From: DATBVX01 sp963695985
Lineage (GTDB): Bacteria; Pseudomonadota; Gammaproteobacteria; Steroidobacterales; Steroidobacteraceae
Direction of reading: 5' to 3'
DNA length: 64,000 nt
Assembly (NCBI GenBank): GCA_963695985.1
Contig: CAVOIC010000006.1
Location: forward strand, 62,001-126,000
The translations under genes were made by a program, and so were the position numbers. Below, piece by piece: positions 17,736 to 26,873 of this stretch (position 1 is the first letter of the stretch; every line of letters begins with the position of its first letter). The notes under the pieces are model-generated. The model had not been told where the DNA came from and made no database searches. It saw only the letters and a list, made by a program, of their open reading frames with translations.

Positions 17736-20126
17736 CTAGAACCGGAAGGTAACGTTCGCGCCGTAAGTTCGCGGATGCGGGCGAAGCCGGATTCCACTCA
17801 AACCAAAATTTTCCTGCGTACCCGTGTAGTACTCCTCATCGAGAACATTCTGAACGTACAGCGCGAACGACAGCTTCTGCCATTCAAGACCGCCACGCAG
17901 ATTGACCACGTCAAAAGACGGAACCTTGTAGGGGAACTGATCTGCGGGCACCACGCGCGTCAACCCCTGGTTTGGCGAAGGGCCAAGGGTCTGCTGGTTG
18001 GCCAGCGCCTCGATGTCCGCGTATTGGCCGTCGCGATACAGGTATTCGCCTCGGACCCAGCCGGTACTTGTCCCCATTGGCCAGTTGAATTCGGCGTATG
18101 CGTTAGCGGTGAGTTCGGGCGTCTTGGGAATGTCGAGTCCCTTGAGATTGACGTTGAAGCCGCCGGTGATCTGCGCCGTCGTGTCACTGGTGATTTCACT
18201 GTCGATGTAGCCAACGGCTCCACCTACGCTGAAGTGCTCCGTCGGTCGTGCTTCAAACTCGACCTCCGCGCCCGTGGCCTCAGCGTCCTTCGCGTTGATG
18301 GTCTGCTCGAAGTTGGAGGACAGATCCCCCGGCGTGAGGAAGCGGAACGCCTCCATCTGCAGATCAGTCCACTCGTAATAGAACACGGATGCGTTCAAAC
18401 GCACCCTGCGATCGGCCAGTTCGGTCTTGATGCCCACCTCGTAATTCCACAGCGTTTCCTCGTCGTACGGTACCGTGAAGGACGGCGATCCGGGCTGATT
18501 CGTGTTGTTGCCCGTGCTGGTGCCGCCGGCCTTGTAGCCCTTGGAAATCGTGGCATAGACGCTTCCGCTATCGCTCCACTCCCAACGCACACCCACGCGC
18601 GGCGATACATCGCTGAATGAAGTGCTGCCGCTCGAATCGGGACGCGTGGTGTTCACGAAGCTTGGGAAGAAAGCGGGATCCGGCGGACCGCAGCCGCAGG
18701 AGGGCGCGAGGCCAAAGGAGGTCCGTTCGTTGAGCACGTCGTCGCTCGTATACCGGGCGCCCACGATGACATCCAACGCGCTGGTCGCGTGCCACGTCAG
18801 GTCCGCGAACGCGGCTATGCTCTCCACCTCGAAATTCTTGGTGTTGAGCGCAAGACCGAGGCCTGGCGGAAACGGCGGCAGGAAGCCGACGCCATTGAAC
18901 GTCGCCGTCGGGTCACTCGACACCGCAACATCGTTGAACTGTTCCTGCTGATCCTCGGCATAGATCGCTCCCACCACCCATTCGGCCGCATCGCTACGCG
19001 ACTCAAGCCGGGCTTCGACGCTCCAGGATCTTCCGTCGTAACGATTGGTACGTGAAAGTACGTCCAGATTGCCGATCAGATCCTGGTCGAAGAGTCGCTC
19101 CTGCTTCGAATCGAGAATTCCGGCCACGGCCTTGAATGTCAGGTGATCCGAAATGTCCTGGGCGAAGTTCGCGATGCCAATCTCGGTGCGCATCGTGTTC
19201 GATTCATCCAGATCGTGACTCAGCTTGTTCTGATTGTCCGGCCAGAATCCGGTACCGGGGTCGAATGCCGCCCCGGGCTGGAAACCGAAAGTGTCCACAG
19301 TGTCCAGGTCAAGAACGCCGGAAGGGACGTTCTCGTCCGTGCCCTGATCCTCATCCGAGTAGATCAGCGTCAAGCCGAAGCGTGTTCGGTCGCTCGGATT
19401 GAACTGCGCACGAACGCGCACGTCCCACGACTGATGCCCGCTATCCGGGTTGCCGGTCGGATTGATGTTTTCCACCAGGCCCGAGCTGTCTTCATAGGAG
19501 GCAACGGCCCGAAAGGCGAAACTGTCAGTCACCGGCACGTTGAGAATGCCGGTGATGTCGTACATGTCTCCGGCGTCCTCGTAGGACTCGCCGCCCAGAG
19601 TGATTTGTCCCTCGAGCTTGTCCGTCGGCGCGCGGGTGGTCAGGTTGAGCGCGCCACCCAGAGAATTGCGCCCGAAGTAGGTGCCCTGTGGGCCGCGCAG
19701 GACCTCGATGCGGGCCATGTCGGGCAGAAACGGGTTCGCGATTCCGCTCGGCACCGAGGCGATACTGAACTCATCGAGGTAGATGCCGACCGAGTTGACG
19801 AACGCGTTCTCGCCTGAGACGAGATTGTTGACGCCACGGATGGCAATGTTGACCCCGCGCGCGCCGGACTGCGCATCCTCCGTGTAGCTTACGTTCGGAG
19901 TCCGCGCGAGATAGTCGGATGCAGAATTGATGTTGAGCTTCTGAATCTGCTCGCCGGTGAACACCGACACGCTGATCGGCACCTCCTGCAGACTCTGTTC
20001 ACGCCGCTGTGCCGTCACTATGATCTCTTCGAGCGCCGCGCTCTTACCGGCGGTCGCTTGCGCCTGGACCATGAAGGGTGCGGCTACTGCCGCGATGCCG
20101 GCAACAACCAAGCAATACGTTTTCAT
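17736..20126 (-). CDS. TonB-dependent receptor
   Basis: A 796-residue outer-membrane receptor. It begins with a signal peptide (MKTYCLVVAGIAAVAAP, cleavage near VQAQA), then a TonB-box-like EEIIVTAQRREQSLQEVPIS, the plug domain (DYLARTPNVSYTED, IEVLRGPQGTYFGRNSLGGA) and a long beta-barrel ending in a terminal Phe (GANVTFRF). The ribosome site AGGGGGG stands just before the ATG. The architecture matches catabolic TonB receptors of sphingomonads and Steroidobacter-like bacteria. Its position directly before module copy A suggests it imports that module's substrate, but this is inference. Confidence 0.92.
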   Translation of the reverse strand: MKTYCLVVAGIAAVAAPFMVQAQATAGKSAALEEIIVTAQRREQSLQEVPISVSVFTGEQIQKLNINSASDYLARTPNVSYTEDAQSGARGVNIAIRGVNNLVSGENAFVNSVGIYLDEFSIASVPSGIANPFLPDMARIEVLRGPQGTYFGRNSLGGALNLTTRAPTDKLEGQITLGGESYEDAGDMYDITGILNVPVTDSFAFRAVASYEDSSGLVENINPTGNPDSGHQSWDVRVRAQFNPSDRTRFGLTLIYSDEDQGTDENVPSGVLDLDTVDTFGFQPGAAFDPGTGFWPDNQNKLSHDLDESNTMRTEIGIANFAQDISDHLTFKAVAGILDSKQERLFDQDLIGNLDVLSRTNRYDGRSWSVEARLESRSDAAEWVVGAIYAEDQQEQFNDVAVSSDPTATFNGVGFLPPFPPGLGLALNTKNFEVESIAAFADLTWHATSALDVIVGARYTSDDVLNERTSFGLAPSCGCGPPDPAFFPSFVNTTRPDSSGSTSFSDVSPRVGVRWEWSDSGSVYATISKGYKAGGTSTGNNTNQPGSPSFTVPYDEETLWNYEVGIKTELADRRVRLNASVFYYEWTDLQMEAFRFLTPGDLSSNFEQTINAKDAEATGAEVEFEARPTEHFSVGGAVGYIDSEITSDTTAQITGGFNVNLKGLDIPKTPELTANAYAEFNWPMGTSTGWVRGEYLYRDGQYADIEALANQQTLGPSPNQGLTRVVPADQFPYKVPSFDVVNLRGGLEWQKLSFALYVQNVLDEEYYTGTQENFGLSGIRLRPHPRTYGANVTFRF

Positions 20127-20398
20127 CTGACCCCCCTGAAGCTGACCAAGATTGAAAAACCAGTTAGCGCGAGCTGTAGCCGCCCCGCAACACGGTATCA
20201 GGCCCTGGCTTTGCCCGACAGGATAGAACAGTACCGCATGTCAACAAGCTAACGTTTCTAATTCGCCACATGACCAAAAGTAATCGCTCGGGAGGTGCCG
20301 ACATGCTTGCCGAACATGCCGCTCCACGCCGCGCCAATCGCGAGGCGGCGCCCGCAGCAGTGCCACGAACAACATCGTCCGGATTTGGCGGCGGCGGC
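20127..20398. other. intergenic region between PhyH gene and TonB receptor
   Basis: About 270 bases without a supported gene. A TTGACA hexamer (minus strand, 20239-20244) could be part of the receptor promoter, but no -10 at good spacing follows. Open readings here are antisense shadows. Confidence 0.4.
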
Positions 20399-21241
20399 CT
20401 AACCGGCTGTGCCGCGTCCGTTCGTTTGCGTGGGACCCTTGGTCGCGCGAGACGCGCGCTCGGCGCGCGCGGTGCACTGCACTTCCTGCCACGGGAAGAC
20501 GCGTGGCACCGCGAGCGTCTTCAGGCTCATGTCCCCCACCATAATCCAGGCGCGTCGCGCGCGACTCGAGCGGTTGGGCGGCGCGTAGTGCAGCGTGCGC
20601 TGGCTGTGCACCGTGCAGCCGCCGGCGCGCAACGGACAACTCACGGCGCCGCTCAGGTCGTGCGCACCGTCGACGAGCTCGAGACCGTGAACCCTTGGAT
20701 CGTTGCCGATTGGCCGGTGCTCGAGCACCTCGCGGCGATGCGAGCCCGGCACGAAATGCATGCAGCCCATGCTTTCGTCCACGTCCTGCAACGCGAGCCA
20801 TAGACTGAGGCTGCGGTGTTCGTGCGCTGGGGACCAGTACGCCTCGTCCTGGTGCCAGGGCGTCGCGGCGCCGTCAAGCGCCGGTTTGAGGATCGCGTGA
20901 TCGCGACGACGATCAGGCGCGTGGCCCAGGAGCTGCGTCATGATGCGGCCGGCATTGACCCAGGCGAGCGTGGTGCGCAGTGCGGGTGCGTAGCCGCTGG
21001 CATCGAGAATCTGCGGCAGTTTCTCGCGTTGACCATCCTCGTCCACGCCGGCCAGGTCGAATTGGTTGCCCTCCGCGCGACCCGCACGTCGTGCAAACAG
21101 ATCGTCGTAGATCCCCCGCAATTGTTGCAGTTCGCCGGGCGTGCTGACCTGATCGACCACGAGATAGCCCTCGCGATCGTAGAAGTCGATCTGTTCCTTC
21201 GTCAGCTCGACGCTGGGTTCGATGGCTGCCGCGATGCTCAT
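20399..21241 (-). CDS. phytanoyl-CoA dioxygenase (PhyH) family protein
   Basis: A 280-residue Fe(II)/2-oxoglutarate-dependent oxygenase from the ATG at 21241; an upstream ATG at 21337 would leave no room for a promoter between this gene and the divergent AraC gene. The iron-binding HxD pair is in PWHQDEAYW, the distal His in TLHYAPPNRSSRARRAW, and YDREGYLVVDQVSTPGELQQ is the typical PhyH N-terminus. The enzyme hydroxylates an unknown small substrate in the cytoplasm. The divergent AraC gene starts about 100 bases away and is the likely regulator. Confidence 0.85.
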   Translation of the reverse strand: MSIAAAIEPSVELTKEQIDFYDREGYLVVDQVSTPGELQQLRGIYDDLFARRAGRAEGNQFDLAGVDEDGQREKLPQILDASGYAPALRTTLAWVNAGRIMTQLLGHAPDRRRDHAILKPALDGAATPWHQDEAYWSPAHEHRSLSLWLALQDVDESMGCMHFVPGSHRREVLEHRPIGNDPRVHGLELVDGAHDLSGAVSCPLRAGGCTVHSQRTLHYAPPNRSSRARRAWIMVGDMSLKTLAVPRVFPWQEVQCTARAERASRATKGPTQTNGRGTAG

Positions 21242-21339
21242 GCTGGTTTCCGGATCGACGTAGCGCCGCGCCACGTTGCGATACTGCACCGGGCAGATGC
21301 AGACTCGCGTTCGGAACACGAGGCAGTAGGATTTCATAC

Positions 21340-22236
21340 ATGCGCAAGCGGGCCCGCAGCGTCATGCGCGAATACTACGGGCTGCCGGACGAGCGTCTCC
21401 TGCCGGAGGTCTCGCACGTCGGGTGGACCGACCTGACGCACTCCCGACCGATTCCGCTCGGTCGCCATCGCCACGAGGAAGCGTTCGAGATCTGTTATGT
21501 CTACCGGGGGCACGTTGACTGGTGGGCAGAGAAGAAAGTCTACGAAGTGCCGCACCATCATCTGTATGTCACGCAGCCCGACGAATGGCACGGCGGGGTG
21601 GACTCCGTGCTGCATCCCTGCGAGCTCTTCTGGATCGGCGTGGCTGTTCCAGCTCACGGCACCTGGCCCGGGCTCAGCGCGGCCGAGACGCGCACGGTGC
21701 ACGCACGGCTCAGCGGTATCCGTGAGCGTGTATTTCCGGCGCCGACCGAGATCACCAGCCGTTACCGTGCGATTCTCGCGGAGCACCGCGATCGTGGCAC
21801 CCACGCCGAACTCGCCGCGCGTGCGGAATTGCATGGGCTGCTCGTCGCCGTACTGCGCGCGTACGACAGGCACGAGGCCGGACGCATCGTTGAGGTTGAG
21901 CGGATTTCCGCGGCAACGCAGGCGGCCATGGAATTCGCAGGCAGTCATCTGGCGCAGGACATCGGCGTCAGCGAGATGGCCCGTGCGGCGAAGTGGTCGG
22001 TAAGTCGGTTTCATTCGCGATTCGTGCGGGAAACCGGGGAGACGCCGGCCGAGTGGCTGCGCCGTCAGCGTGTGCTTCGAGCCAAGCAGTTGCTGCTGAC
22101 CACACGGCGAAGCGTGACGACGCTCGCGCACGAGCTCGGGTTTCCGTCCAGCCAGTACTTCGCGACGGTGTTCTCGAGATACACAGGTCTCACCCCCAGC
22201 GCCTACCGTGAGCGCGGCGAACAGGCAGGAACCTGA
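21340..22236 (+). CDS. AraC family transcriptional regulator
   Basis: A 298-residue regulator with an N-terminal cupin-like sensing domain (RPIPLGRHRHEEAFEICYVY) and a C-terminal pair of helix-turn-helix motifs (LAQDIGVSEMARAAKWSVSR and LAHELGFPSSQYFATVFSRY). A second ATG at 21364 is also possible. Divergent from the PhyH oxygenase, it probably controls it and perhaps the TonB receptor beyond it. The ligand is unknown. Confidence 0.88.
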   Translation: MRKRARSVMREYYGLPDERLLPEVSHVGWTDLTHSRPIPLGRHRHEEAFEICYVYRGHVDWWAEKKVYEVPHHHLYVTQPDEWHGGVDSVLHPCELFWIGVAVPAHGTWPGLSAAETRTVHARLSGIRERVFPAPTEITSRYRAILAEHRDRGTHAELAARAELHGLLVAVLRAYDRHEAGRIVEVERISAATQAAMEFAGSHLAQDIGVSEMARAAKWSVSRFHSRFVRETGETPAEWLRRQRVLRAKQLLLTTRRSVTTLAHELGFPSSQYFATVFSRYTGLTPSAYRERGEQAGT

Positions 22237-22299
22237 GTCGACGATCGCAGCAGACCATCGCGACGATGTCCGCCGCCCGGGGGCACGATGGATTCTTGG

Positions 22300-22384
22300 G
22301 TCGCGAGAAATCCGGGCCCATAGAGCATCCCTCTCCTTCAATCCGAGATCCTCGAGAATCACATCGCGGTGGTGGTGCCCATCG
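22300..22384 (-). pseudogene. relic of the 3' end of a third desaturase-like gene
   Basis: On the minus strand the segment encodes VILEDLGLKERDAL, matching the end of the intact enzyme at 28066-29643 (VILEDLGLKESSDL). A 28-base stretch (22335-22362) is identical to 28083-28110. Similarity continues upstream as AMGTTTA (compare AMGTITAN) but with one base missing, and there it has become the C-terminal coding end of the LysR gene. Nothing else of the gene remains. It shows that a further copy of the module once stood here. Confidence 0.65.
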
Positions 22385-23330
22385 CTCGTGGTTCGTCTAT
22401 GACAAGCAGGCCGGCGTCAAGGGCATCAAGCGCCACTTGGGACGCCGCTCCTTCACTGATGAGCCACTCGCGAAATGCCGCGATCACCGGATCACGCCCG
22501 GCGCCCCGGGAACACACCACAAAATACGCGAAACGTGACGGGATGCGAAGCGTGAATGGCCTGATCAACTGCCCGCGTCGCACTGCGTCCAAGACCAGCG
22601 CGCCGCGTCCAAGCGCCACCCCAGCACCACCAATCGCGGCCTGCGTGACGAGACCCGAATGGTCGAATCGTGGGCCGCGCTCCGTGTCGATTCTGTCAAC
22701 CCCGGCTGACTCAAGCCACCCACGCCAGTCAGTTACACTGATGTCGTGAAGCAGCGTGTGGTGGCGCAGGTCGTCCGGCGTGCGCAGCGGAGCTGCCTCG
22801 GTGACGATGTCGGGACTGCAAACTGGAAATATCGTCTCGGTCATGAAGCGAACGGCCTCGACGTCCGCCCAGTCCCCATCACCATACCGAATATCCACGT
22901 CGACGACGCCCTTGGCCAAGCCATCGTCCTCAATGTCGACCGACCGGATTCGGACATCGACTTCGGGGAACTGCCGCGAGAATTCGGTGAGCCGCGGTAT
23001 CATCCAGAAATAGCCGAACGAATCGAGGGTCGCGATATTGAGCACACGCTTAGGTGTGGAGTCTATCGCGGCCGTCGATGCATGAAGGATGTCGAAGGCA
23101 GCGTGAATTCGCGGAAGATAACGGCACCCAGCCTCCGTCAGAGCGAGGCCGTGTCCGCGACCGAGCCGCTGGAACAACTCCACACCGAGCCATTTTTCGA
23201 TCGCTTTGATCTGGTGGCTGATCGCGGCCTGCGTGACGTGCAATTCATTCGCGGCGCGTGTGAAGCTTAGATGGCGGGCTGCGCTCTCGAACACAATCAG
23301 CGCGTTCAGTGGCGGCAGACGTCGTGACAT
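22359..23330 (-). CDS. LysR family transcriptional regulator, C-terminus fused to a gene relic
   Basis: A 323-residue GcvA-like LysR regulator. Winged helix: LPPLNALIVFESAARHLSFT and ANELHVTQAAISHQIKAIE; effector domain: DVDIRYGDGDWADVEAVRF. It is a close paralogue of the divergent gene at 23382-24323; the two are nearly identical for long stretches (for example ETIFPVCSPDIVTEAAPLRT). The last residues, EPRAMGTTTAM, do not match the sister protein and appear to be read from the relic of a desaturase-like gene. The starts of the pair are about 50 bases apart around a perfect palindrome, suggesting mutual or self regulation. Confidence 0.88.
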   Translation of the reverse strand: MSRRLPPLNALIVFESAARHLSFTRAANELHVTQAAISHQIKAIEKWLGVELFQRLGRGHGLALTEAGCRYLPRIHAAFDILHASTAAIDSTPKRVLNIATLDSFGYFWMIPRLTEFSRQFPEVDVRIRSVDIEDDGLAKGVVDVDIRYGDGDWADVEAVRFMTETIFPVCSPDIVTEAAPLRTPDDLRHHTLLHDISVTDWRGWLESAGVDRIDTERGPRFDHSGLVTQAAIGGAGVALGRGALVLDAVRRGQLIRPFTLRIPSRFAYFVVCSRGAGRDPVIAAFREWLISEGAASQVALDALDAGLLVIDEPRAMGTTTAM

Positions 23331-23338
23331 TATCGGTT

Positions 23339-23355
23339 ACCTGCGGGCCGCAGGT
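23339..23355. promoter_or_regulatory. 17-bp perfect palindrome between divergent LysR genes
   Basis: ACCTGCGGGCCGCAGGT, two 8-base arms around one G. It lies 9 bases from the start of the minus-strand LysR gene and 26 bases from the start of the plus-strand one, in the only shared promoter space. It is a good candidate operator, though LysR sites usually contain T-N11-A, which this lacks. Confidence 0.5.
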
Positions 23356-23381
23356 TGTGCTTGTACGGGAGATCATCGCCA

Positions 23382-24323
23382 ATGTCTAGGCGCCTGCCTC
23401 CGCTCAATGCGTTGGTCGTCTTCGAGACCGCGGCCCGCCATCTAAGCTTCACACGCGCCGCGAGCGCTCTGCATGTCACACAAGCGGCTGTCAGCCACCA
23501 GATTAAGGCGCTAGAAGCACGTCTGGGTGTGGAATTGTTTCACAGACTCGGCCCGGGTCATGGTCTGGTGCTGACGGAGGCCGGCCGCCGCTACCTCCCG
23601 CGGGTTCGCGCGGCTTTCGATATCATCCGCGAGTCGACCGCCGCAATCGACTCAAATCGACGACGCGTGCTGAACATAAAGACATTCGACTCGTTTGGCT
23701 ATCATTGGCTAGTGCCACGGCTTGGCGGCTACTCGCGCCAGTTTCCCGACGTCGACGTTCGAATTCTATGGGCCGATTTCGAGGACGATGCGCTCGCCAA
23801 GGGGATCGTAGACATCGATATTCGCTATGGCGAAGGGGACTGGGCGGACGTCGAGGCCGTTCGCTTCATGACCGAGACGATATTTCCAGTTTGCAGTCCC
23901 GACATCGTCACCGAGGCAGCTCCGCTGCGCACGCCGGACGACCTGCGCCACCACACCCTGCTGCACGATGTGATGGTCACGGACTGGCATGGCTGGCTCG
24001 AAGCGGCCGGTGTGACGGATATCAATACCGAGCATGGCCCAGGGTTCAATCACTCGCATCTGGTCACGCAAGCGGCGATTAGCGGTGCCGGGGTGGCGCT
24101 TGGGCGCGGCGCACTGGTCTGGGACGCACTGCGTCGCGGACAGCTGATCAGGCCATTTCGCGTTAGTGTTCCGTCCCGCTACGCGTATTTCGTCGTGTGC
24201 TCACGCGGGACCGCACGTAACCCAGTCATTGCCACCTTTCGCGATTGGCTCATCAGCGAAGCGGCGGCTTTCCAGCAAGAGATCGATTCCATGGATCGCA
24301 ACGCGCTAGCCGAACCATGCTGA
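23382..24323 (+). CDS. LysR family transcriptional regulator (GcvA-like)
   Basis: A 313-residue LysR protein. The ATG at 23382 is chosen because it aligns with the MSRRLPPLNAL start of its paralogue and follows a GGGAGA site; a start at 23355 would add nine unconserved residues and lie in the shared operator. Helix-turn-helix: ASALHVTQAAVSHQIKALE. The effector domain matches the divergent sister, and the tail (QQEIDSMDRNALAEPC) is probably ancestral. It converges on the idonate/gluconate dehydrogenase genes, whose expression it may control. Confidence 0.88.
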   Translation: MSRRLPPLNALVVFETAARHLSFTRAASALHVTQAAVSHQIKALEARLGVELFHRLGPGHGLVLTEAGRRYLPRVRAAFDIIRESTAAIDSNRRRVLNIKTFDSFGYHWLVPRLGGYSRQFPDVDVRILWADFEDDALAKGIVDIDIRYGEGDWADVEAVRFMTETIFPVCSPDIVTEAAPLRTPDDLRHHTLLHDVMVTDWHGWLEAAGVTDINTEHGPGFNHSHLVTQAAISGAGVALGRGALVWDALRRGQLIRPFRVSVPSRYAYFVVCSRGTARNPVIATFRDWLISEAAAFQQEIDSMDRNALAEPC

Positions 24324-24412
24324 CACATCCAACACACCATTCAATGCTTCGACCGATGCGATACTCGAATTCGATATGGAAATACTCGCAGCTGCAACAC
24401 TTGCCAAATTCC

Positions 24413-25174
24413 CTAAAGAACGGCCAGCACGCCGCCATCTACGTAAATTGTTTGGCCATTGACAAAGTCTGACGCGTGGGACGCCAGAAATACGGCCGCA
24501 CCCTGCAACTCCTCAACTTTGCCCCACCGACCTGCCGGTGTTCGTTTGCACAACCAGGCATTGAACTCTGGGTTGTCGATCAACGCTTGATTCAAAGGTG
24601 TGTCGAAGTAACCTGGACCAATGGCGTTGATCTGTAAGCCGTACTTCGCCCAATCGGCGCACATCCCCTTGGTTAAGTTCTTGACCGCGCCCTTCGAGGC
24701 CGTATATGGCGCTATCGATGGGCGGGCGGCTTCGCTCTGCAGGCTTGCAATATTTATGATCTTGCCGCGCCGACGTTTAATCATGTAGCGCGCGACGGCT
24801 TGGCCCACGAGGAAAACGCTATCCACATTGTTCCTCATGACTTCGTGCCAAGTGTCGACATCGAAGTCCTCCAAGGGCCCTCGACGTTGAATTCCGGCAT
24901 TGTTGATCAGAATATCAATCGGTCCTATGTCGGCCTCGATACGATCAACGGCCTGCCGAATACTAGAGGAATCGGTAGCATCAAATAGAGACGTTGCTAC
25001 CGTGATCCCGCGGTGGCGCAAGTGGTCTGCTGCCGCGAGCAACTTGCCTTCGCGTCGCCCATTCAGCACCACGGTGGCGCCGGCCTCGCCCAAGCCGGCG
25101 CCCAGCGCCAACCCAATCCCCTGACTGGAGCCCGTAACTAATGCGATGCGGCCGTGTAAGTCGAACAGCGACAT
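24413..25174 (-). CDS. idnO: SDR oxidoreductase, gluconate 5-dehydrogenase-like
   Basis: A 253-residue SDR from the ATG at 25174 (MSLFDLHGRIALVTG). Motifs TGSSQGIG, NNAGIQRRGPLEDF, the catalytic Ser in NIASLQSEAARPSIAP and YTASK are present; the GPLEDF and WAKYGLQINAIGPGYFDTPL segments resemble gluconate 5-dehydrogenase/2-deoxy-gluconate 3-dehydrogenase. It follows a zinc dehydrogenase resembling L-idonate 5-dehydrogenase, a familiar pair that interconverts L-idonate, 5-ketogluconate and gluconate. The gene is visibly richer in A/T than its neighbours, which may point to separate acquisition. Confidence 0.75.
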   Translation of the reverse strand: MSLFDLHGRIALVTGSSQGIGLALGAGLGEAGATVVLNGRREGKLLAAADHLRHRGITVATSLFDATDSSSIRQAVDRIEADIGPIDILINNAGIQRRGPLEDFDVDTWHEVMRNNVDSVFLVGQAVARYMIKRRRGKIINIASLQSEAARPSIAPYTASKGAVKNLTKGMCADWAKYGLQINAIGPGYFDTPLNQALIDNPEFNAWLCKRTPAGRWGKVEELQGAAVFLASHASDFVNGQTIYVDGGVLAVL

Positions 25175-25347
25175 GTTGTGAATCCCGCCTGCAGAGCAGC
25201 GCATGGCGAATCGTCGGAGGACGATGGCATACGACTAATGCTGTCTAGGCTGATGGTGCCGGGAAGTACATATACTGGGCAATGCGTACGGGTGAATGAA
25301 GCTCTATTGATCGCATTCGCATTGTGAGGCGGCGCGCTGTGGCGAGT

Positions 25348-26388
25348 TCACGAGATTGCCAAGTGAACCTTGATCGCGCGCGTGCGATCGCCAGCAATTG
25401 CGAATGCACTCTCGGCCTTCGCCAGTGGAAACTCCGCAGAGAGAATCGGCGTGACATCGACTGCACCGGCGACCAGCATTGCTACCGCCAACTTGAATTC
25501 CTCGTGAAATCTAAATGAACCAACCAAGTCAAATTCGCGCGACTGTAGCAGGTTGACCTGCACCGGAGTCTCGCCTGACGGCAACATGCCAAGTTGCACG
25601 ATACGACCGCCACGTCTAAGGACTTGCAAGATGAGGCCCAAGGCCGAAGGGGCGCCGGAAGCTTCGAGTGCAACGTCAAAGCCGCCACCACGGCCCGCGA
25701 TCAAGGCGCGCGCGTCGGCGTTGTTGCTCACGTTAACTGCGCGCGCTGCGCCCATAGCGGTGGCGATCTTTAGGGGCGCATCGAAAATATCCGTAGCGCA
25801 GACCTCGAGCGCTCCTGCTAGGCAGGCAGTGCGGACGCACAATAAGCCAACCGGGCCGGAGCCCGTCACCAACACGCGTTTACCAAACAAATCGCCGGCG
25901 CGTCTTACGCCGTGCATCGCAACCGCAAGCGGCTCGGCGCATGCCACCGCCCTCAATGAAATGCCGTCGGGAACCGGAATGCATTGATCGGCGCGGACCA
26001 CCAGGCTCTGGGCAAAGCCGCCTTGCACATGCGGTATCACCGCGGCACTGCCAAGGAACCGCATCTTCTCACACAGATTACTTCGCCCGGCGCGACAATA
26101 GTCGCAGCTCAGGCACGGTCGGCTCGGGTCCAACGCGACACGGGTACCAACGGCGAACCCTTGGACCGCCGATCCGAGCTCCTGAATCTCGCCTGATACC
26201 TCGTGCCCAAGAATCATCGGCTGACGGACCGCGAACTCGCCGACGCGGCCTTTGAAATAGTAAGAAAGATCCGACCCGCATATGCCGCCATACGCGACCT
26301 TGAGCCTAACCTCGTCTGGCTCCAGCGCCAAATCACCCACCGGTTCGATGCGCAAGTCTTTCGCACCGTGCAGAACAGCAGCTAACAT
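25348..26388 (-). CDS. idnD: zinc-dependent alcohol dehydrogenase, L-idonate 5-dehydrogenase-like
   Basis: A 346-residue MDR-family dehydrogenase from the ATG at 26388, preceded by AGAGAG; the longer reading to 26532 runs into the preceding gene. The catalytic zinc Cys is in YGGICGSDLSYYFKGRVGEF and the His-Glu in ILGHEVSGEI; the structural zinc cysteines are in PCLSCDYCRAGRSNLCEKM; the nucleotide motif is VTGSGPVGLLCVR. The YFKGRVGEFAVRQPMILGHE segment is typical of L-idonate 5-dehydrogenase. It lies 173 bases before the gluconate-dehydrogenase-like gene on the same strand. Confidence 0.78.
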   Translation of the reverse strand: MLAAVLHGAKDLRIEPVGDLALEPDEVRLKVAYGGICGSDLSYYFKGRVGEFAVRQPMILGHEVSGEIQELGSAVQGFAVGTRVALDPSRPCLSCDYCRAGRSNLCEKMRFLGSAAVIPHVQGGFAQSLVVRADQCIPVPDGISLRAVACAEPLAVAMHGVRRAGDLFGKRVLVTGSGPVGLLCVRTACLAGALEVCATDIFDAPLKIATAMGAARAVNVSNNADARALIAGRGGGFDVALEASGAPSALGLILQVLRRGGRIVQLGMLPSGETPVQVNLLQSREFDLVGSFRFHEEFKLAVAMLVAGAVDVTPILSAEFPLAKAESAFAIAGDRTRAIKVHLAIS

Positions 26389-26468
26389 TGGGTCTCTCTT
26401 CTGTGATGCGGCTCGCGCGCGCGTGCGTACTTGCCTAGGATGACTACGAATCCATACCAAGTGCCGAC

Positions 26469-26705
26469 TCAGCACTGAATGCGCTTTCGCGAGCGCATGT
26501 AGAAAAAGGGGAAACCAAGGAAAAATACCCATGCAGCCGGGCTCAAAATCAGCTTCCCAAGTAACGTCAGGGCATCGTCGGGACTGATGTAGATACGGCT
26601 CTTGAGCGGCTGTTCGGGGTCGCTGTTGATAAGAAGATCATTTTCCTTACGCTCGATCGACCCGACAAGAAATTCCACATCAGCTAGTTTGCTTCTCACT
26701 CTCAT
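26469..26705 (-). CDS. small single-pass membrane protein of unknown family (module copy B)
   Basis: A 78-residue protein with an ATG start at 26705. The N-terminus (MRVRSKLADVEFLVGSIERK) is polar; a hydrophobic segment (PAAWVFFLGFPFFYMR, about residues 56-71) and a basic tail follow. It is homologous to the 88-residue protein at 14073-14339 and to the shortened one at 59357-59509, whose first 12 residues are identical. Again it follows a nitrilase gene, here by 168 bases. Conservation of sequence and place across copies is good evidence of a functional gene. The family is not known to me; a membrane anchor or partner of the enzymes is only a guess. Confidence 0.75.
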   Translation of the reverse strand: MRVRSKLADVEFLVGSIERKENDLLINSDPEQPLKSRIYISPDDALTLLGKLILSPAAWVFFLGFPFFYMRSRKRIQC

Positions 26706-26873
26706 GATCCGGTTCTCGCTGTACTAGGCGCTTGCGCGTGCGTCACCGGCAGCTAGTGTGAGTTGCACGATCCTTCGACGGAAAACGAGTCCCAAACGGT
26801 CCGCGGCCGAGCGCTCGCTCGACAACTCACGGCACAGTCTCTGCGACACTATTCGCTGGCCGCACACAGCTAG

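Noticed and set aside
20239..20244. TTGACA upstream of the TonB receptor as a -35 element
   Set aside because: The best -10-like sequence (TATCCT) follows at only 13 bases; spacing too short for a confident promoter.
20270..20803. 177-codon plus-strand reading beyond the PhyH gene
   Set aside because: Antisense to the PhyH gene, composed of Arg/Ala-rich sequence typical of GC shadows.
26758..26830. Inverted repeat GTGAGTTG / CAACTCAC between the nitrilase and small protein of copy B
   Set aside because: Arms are only 8 bases with 57 bases between; could occur by chance and is not seen in copy A.
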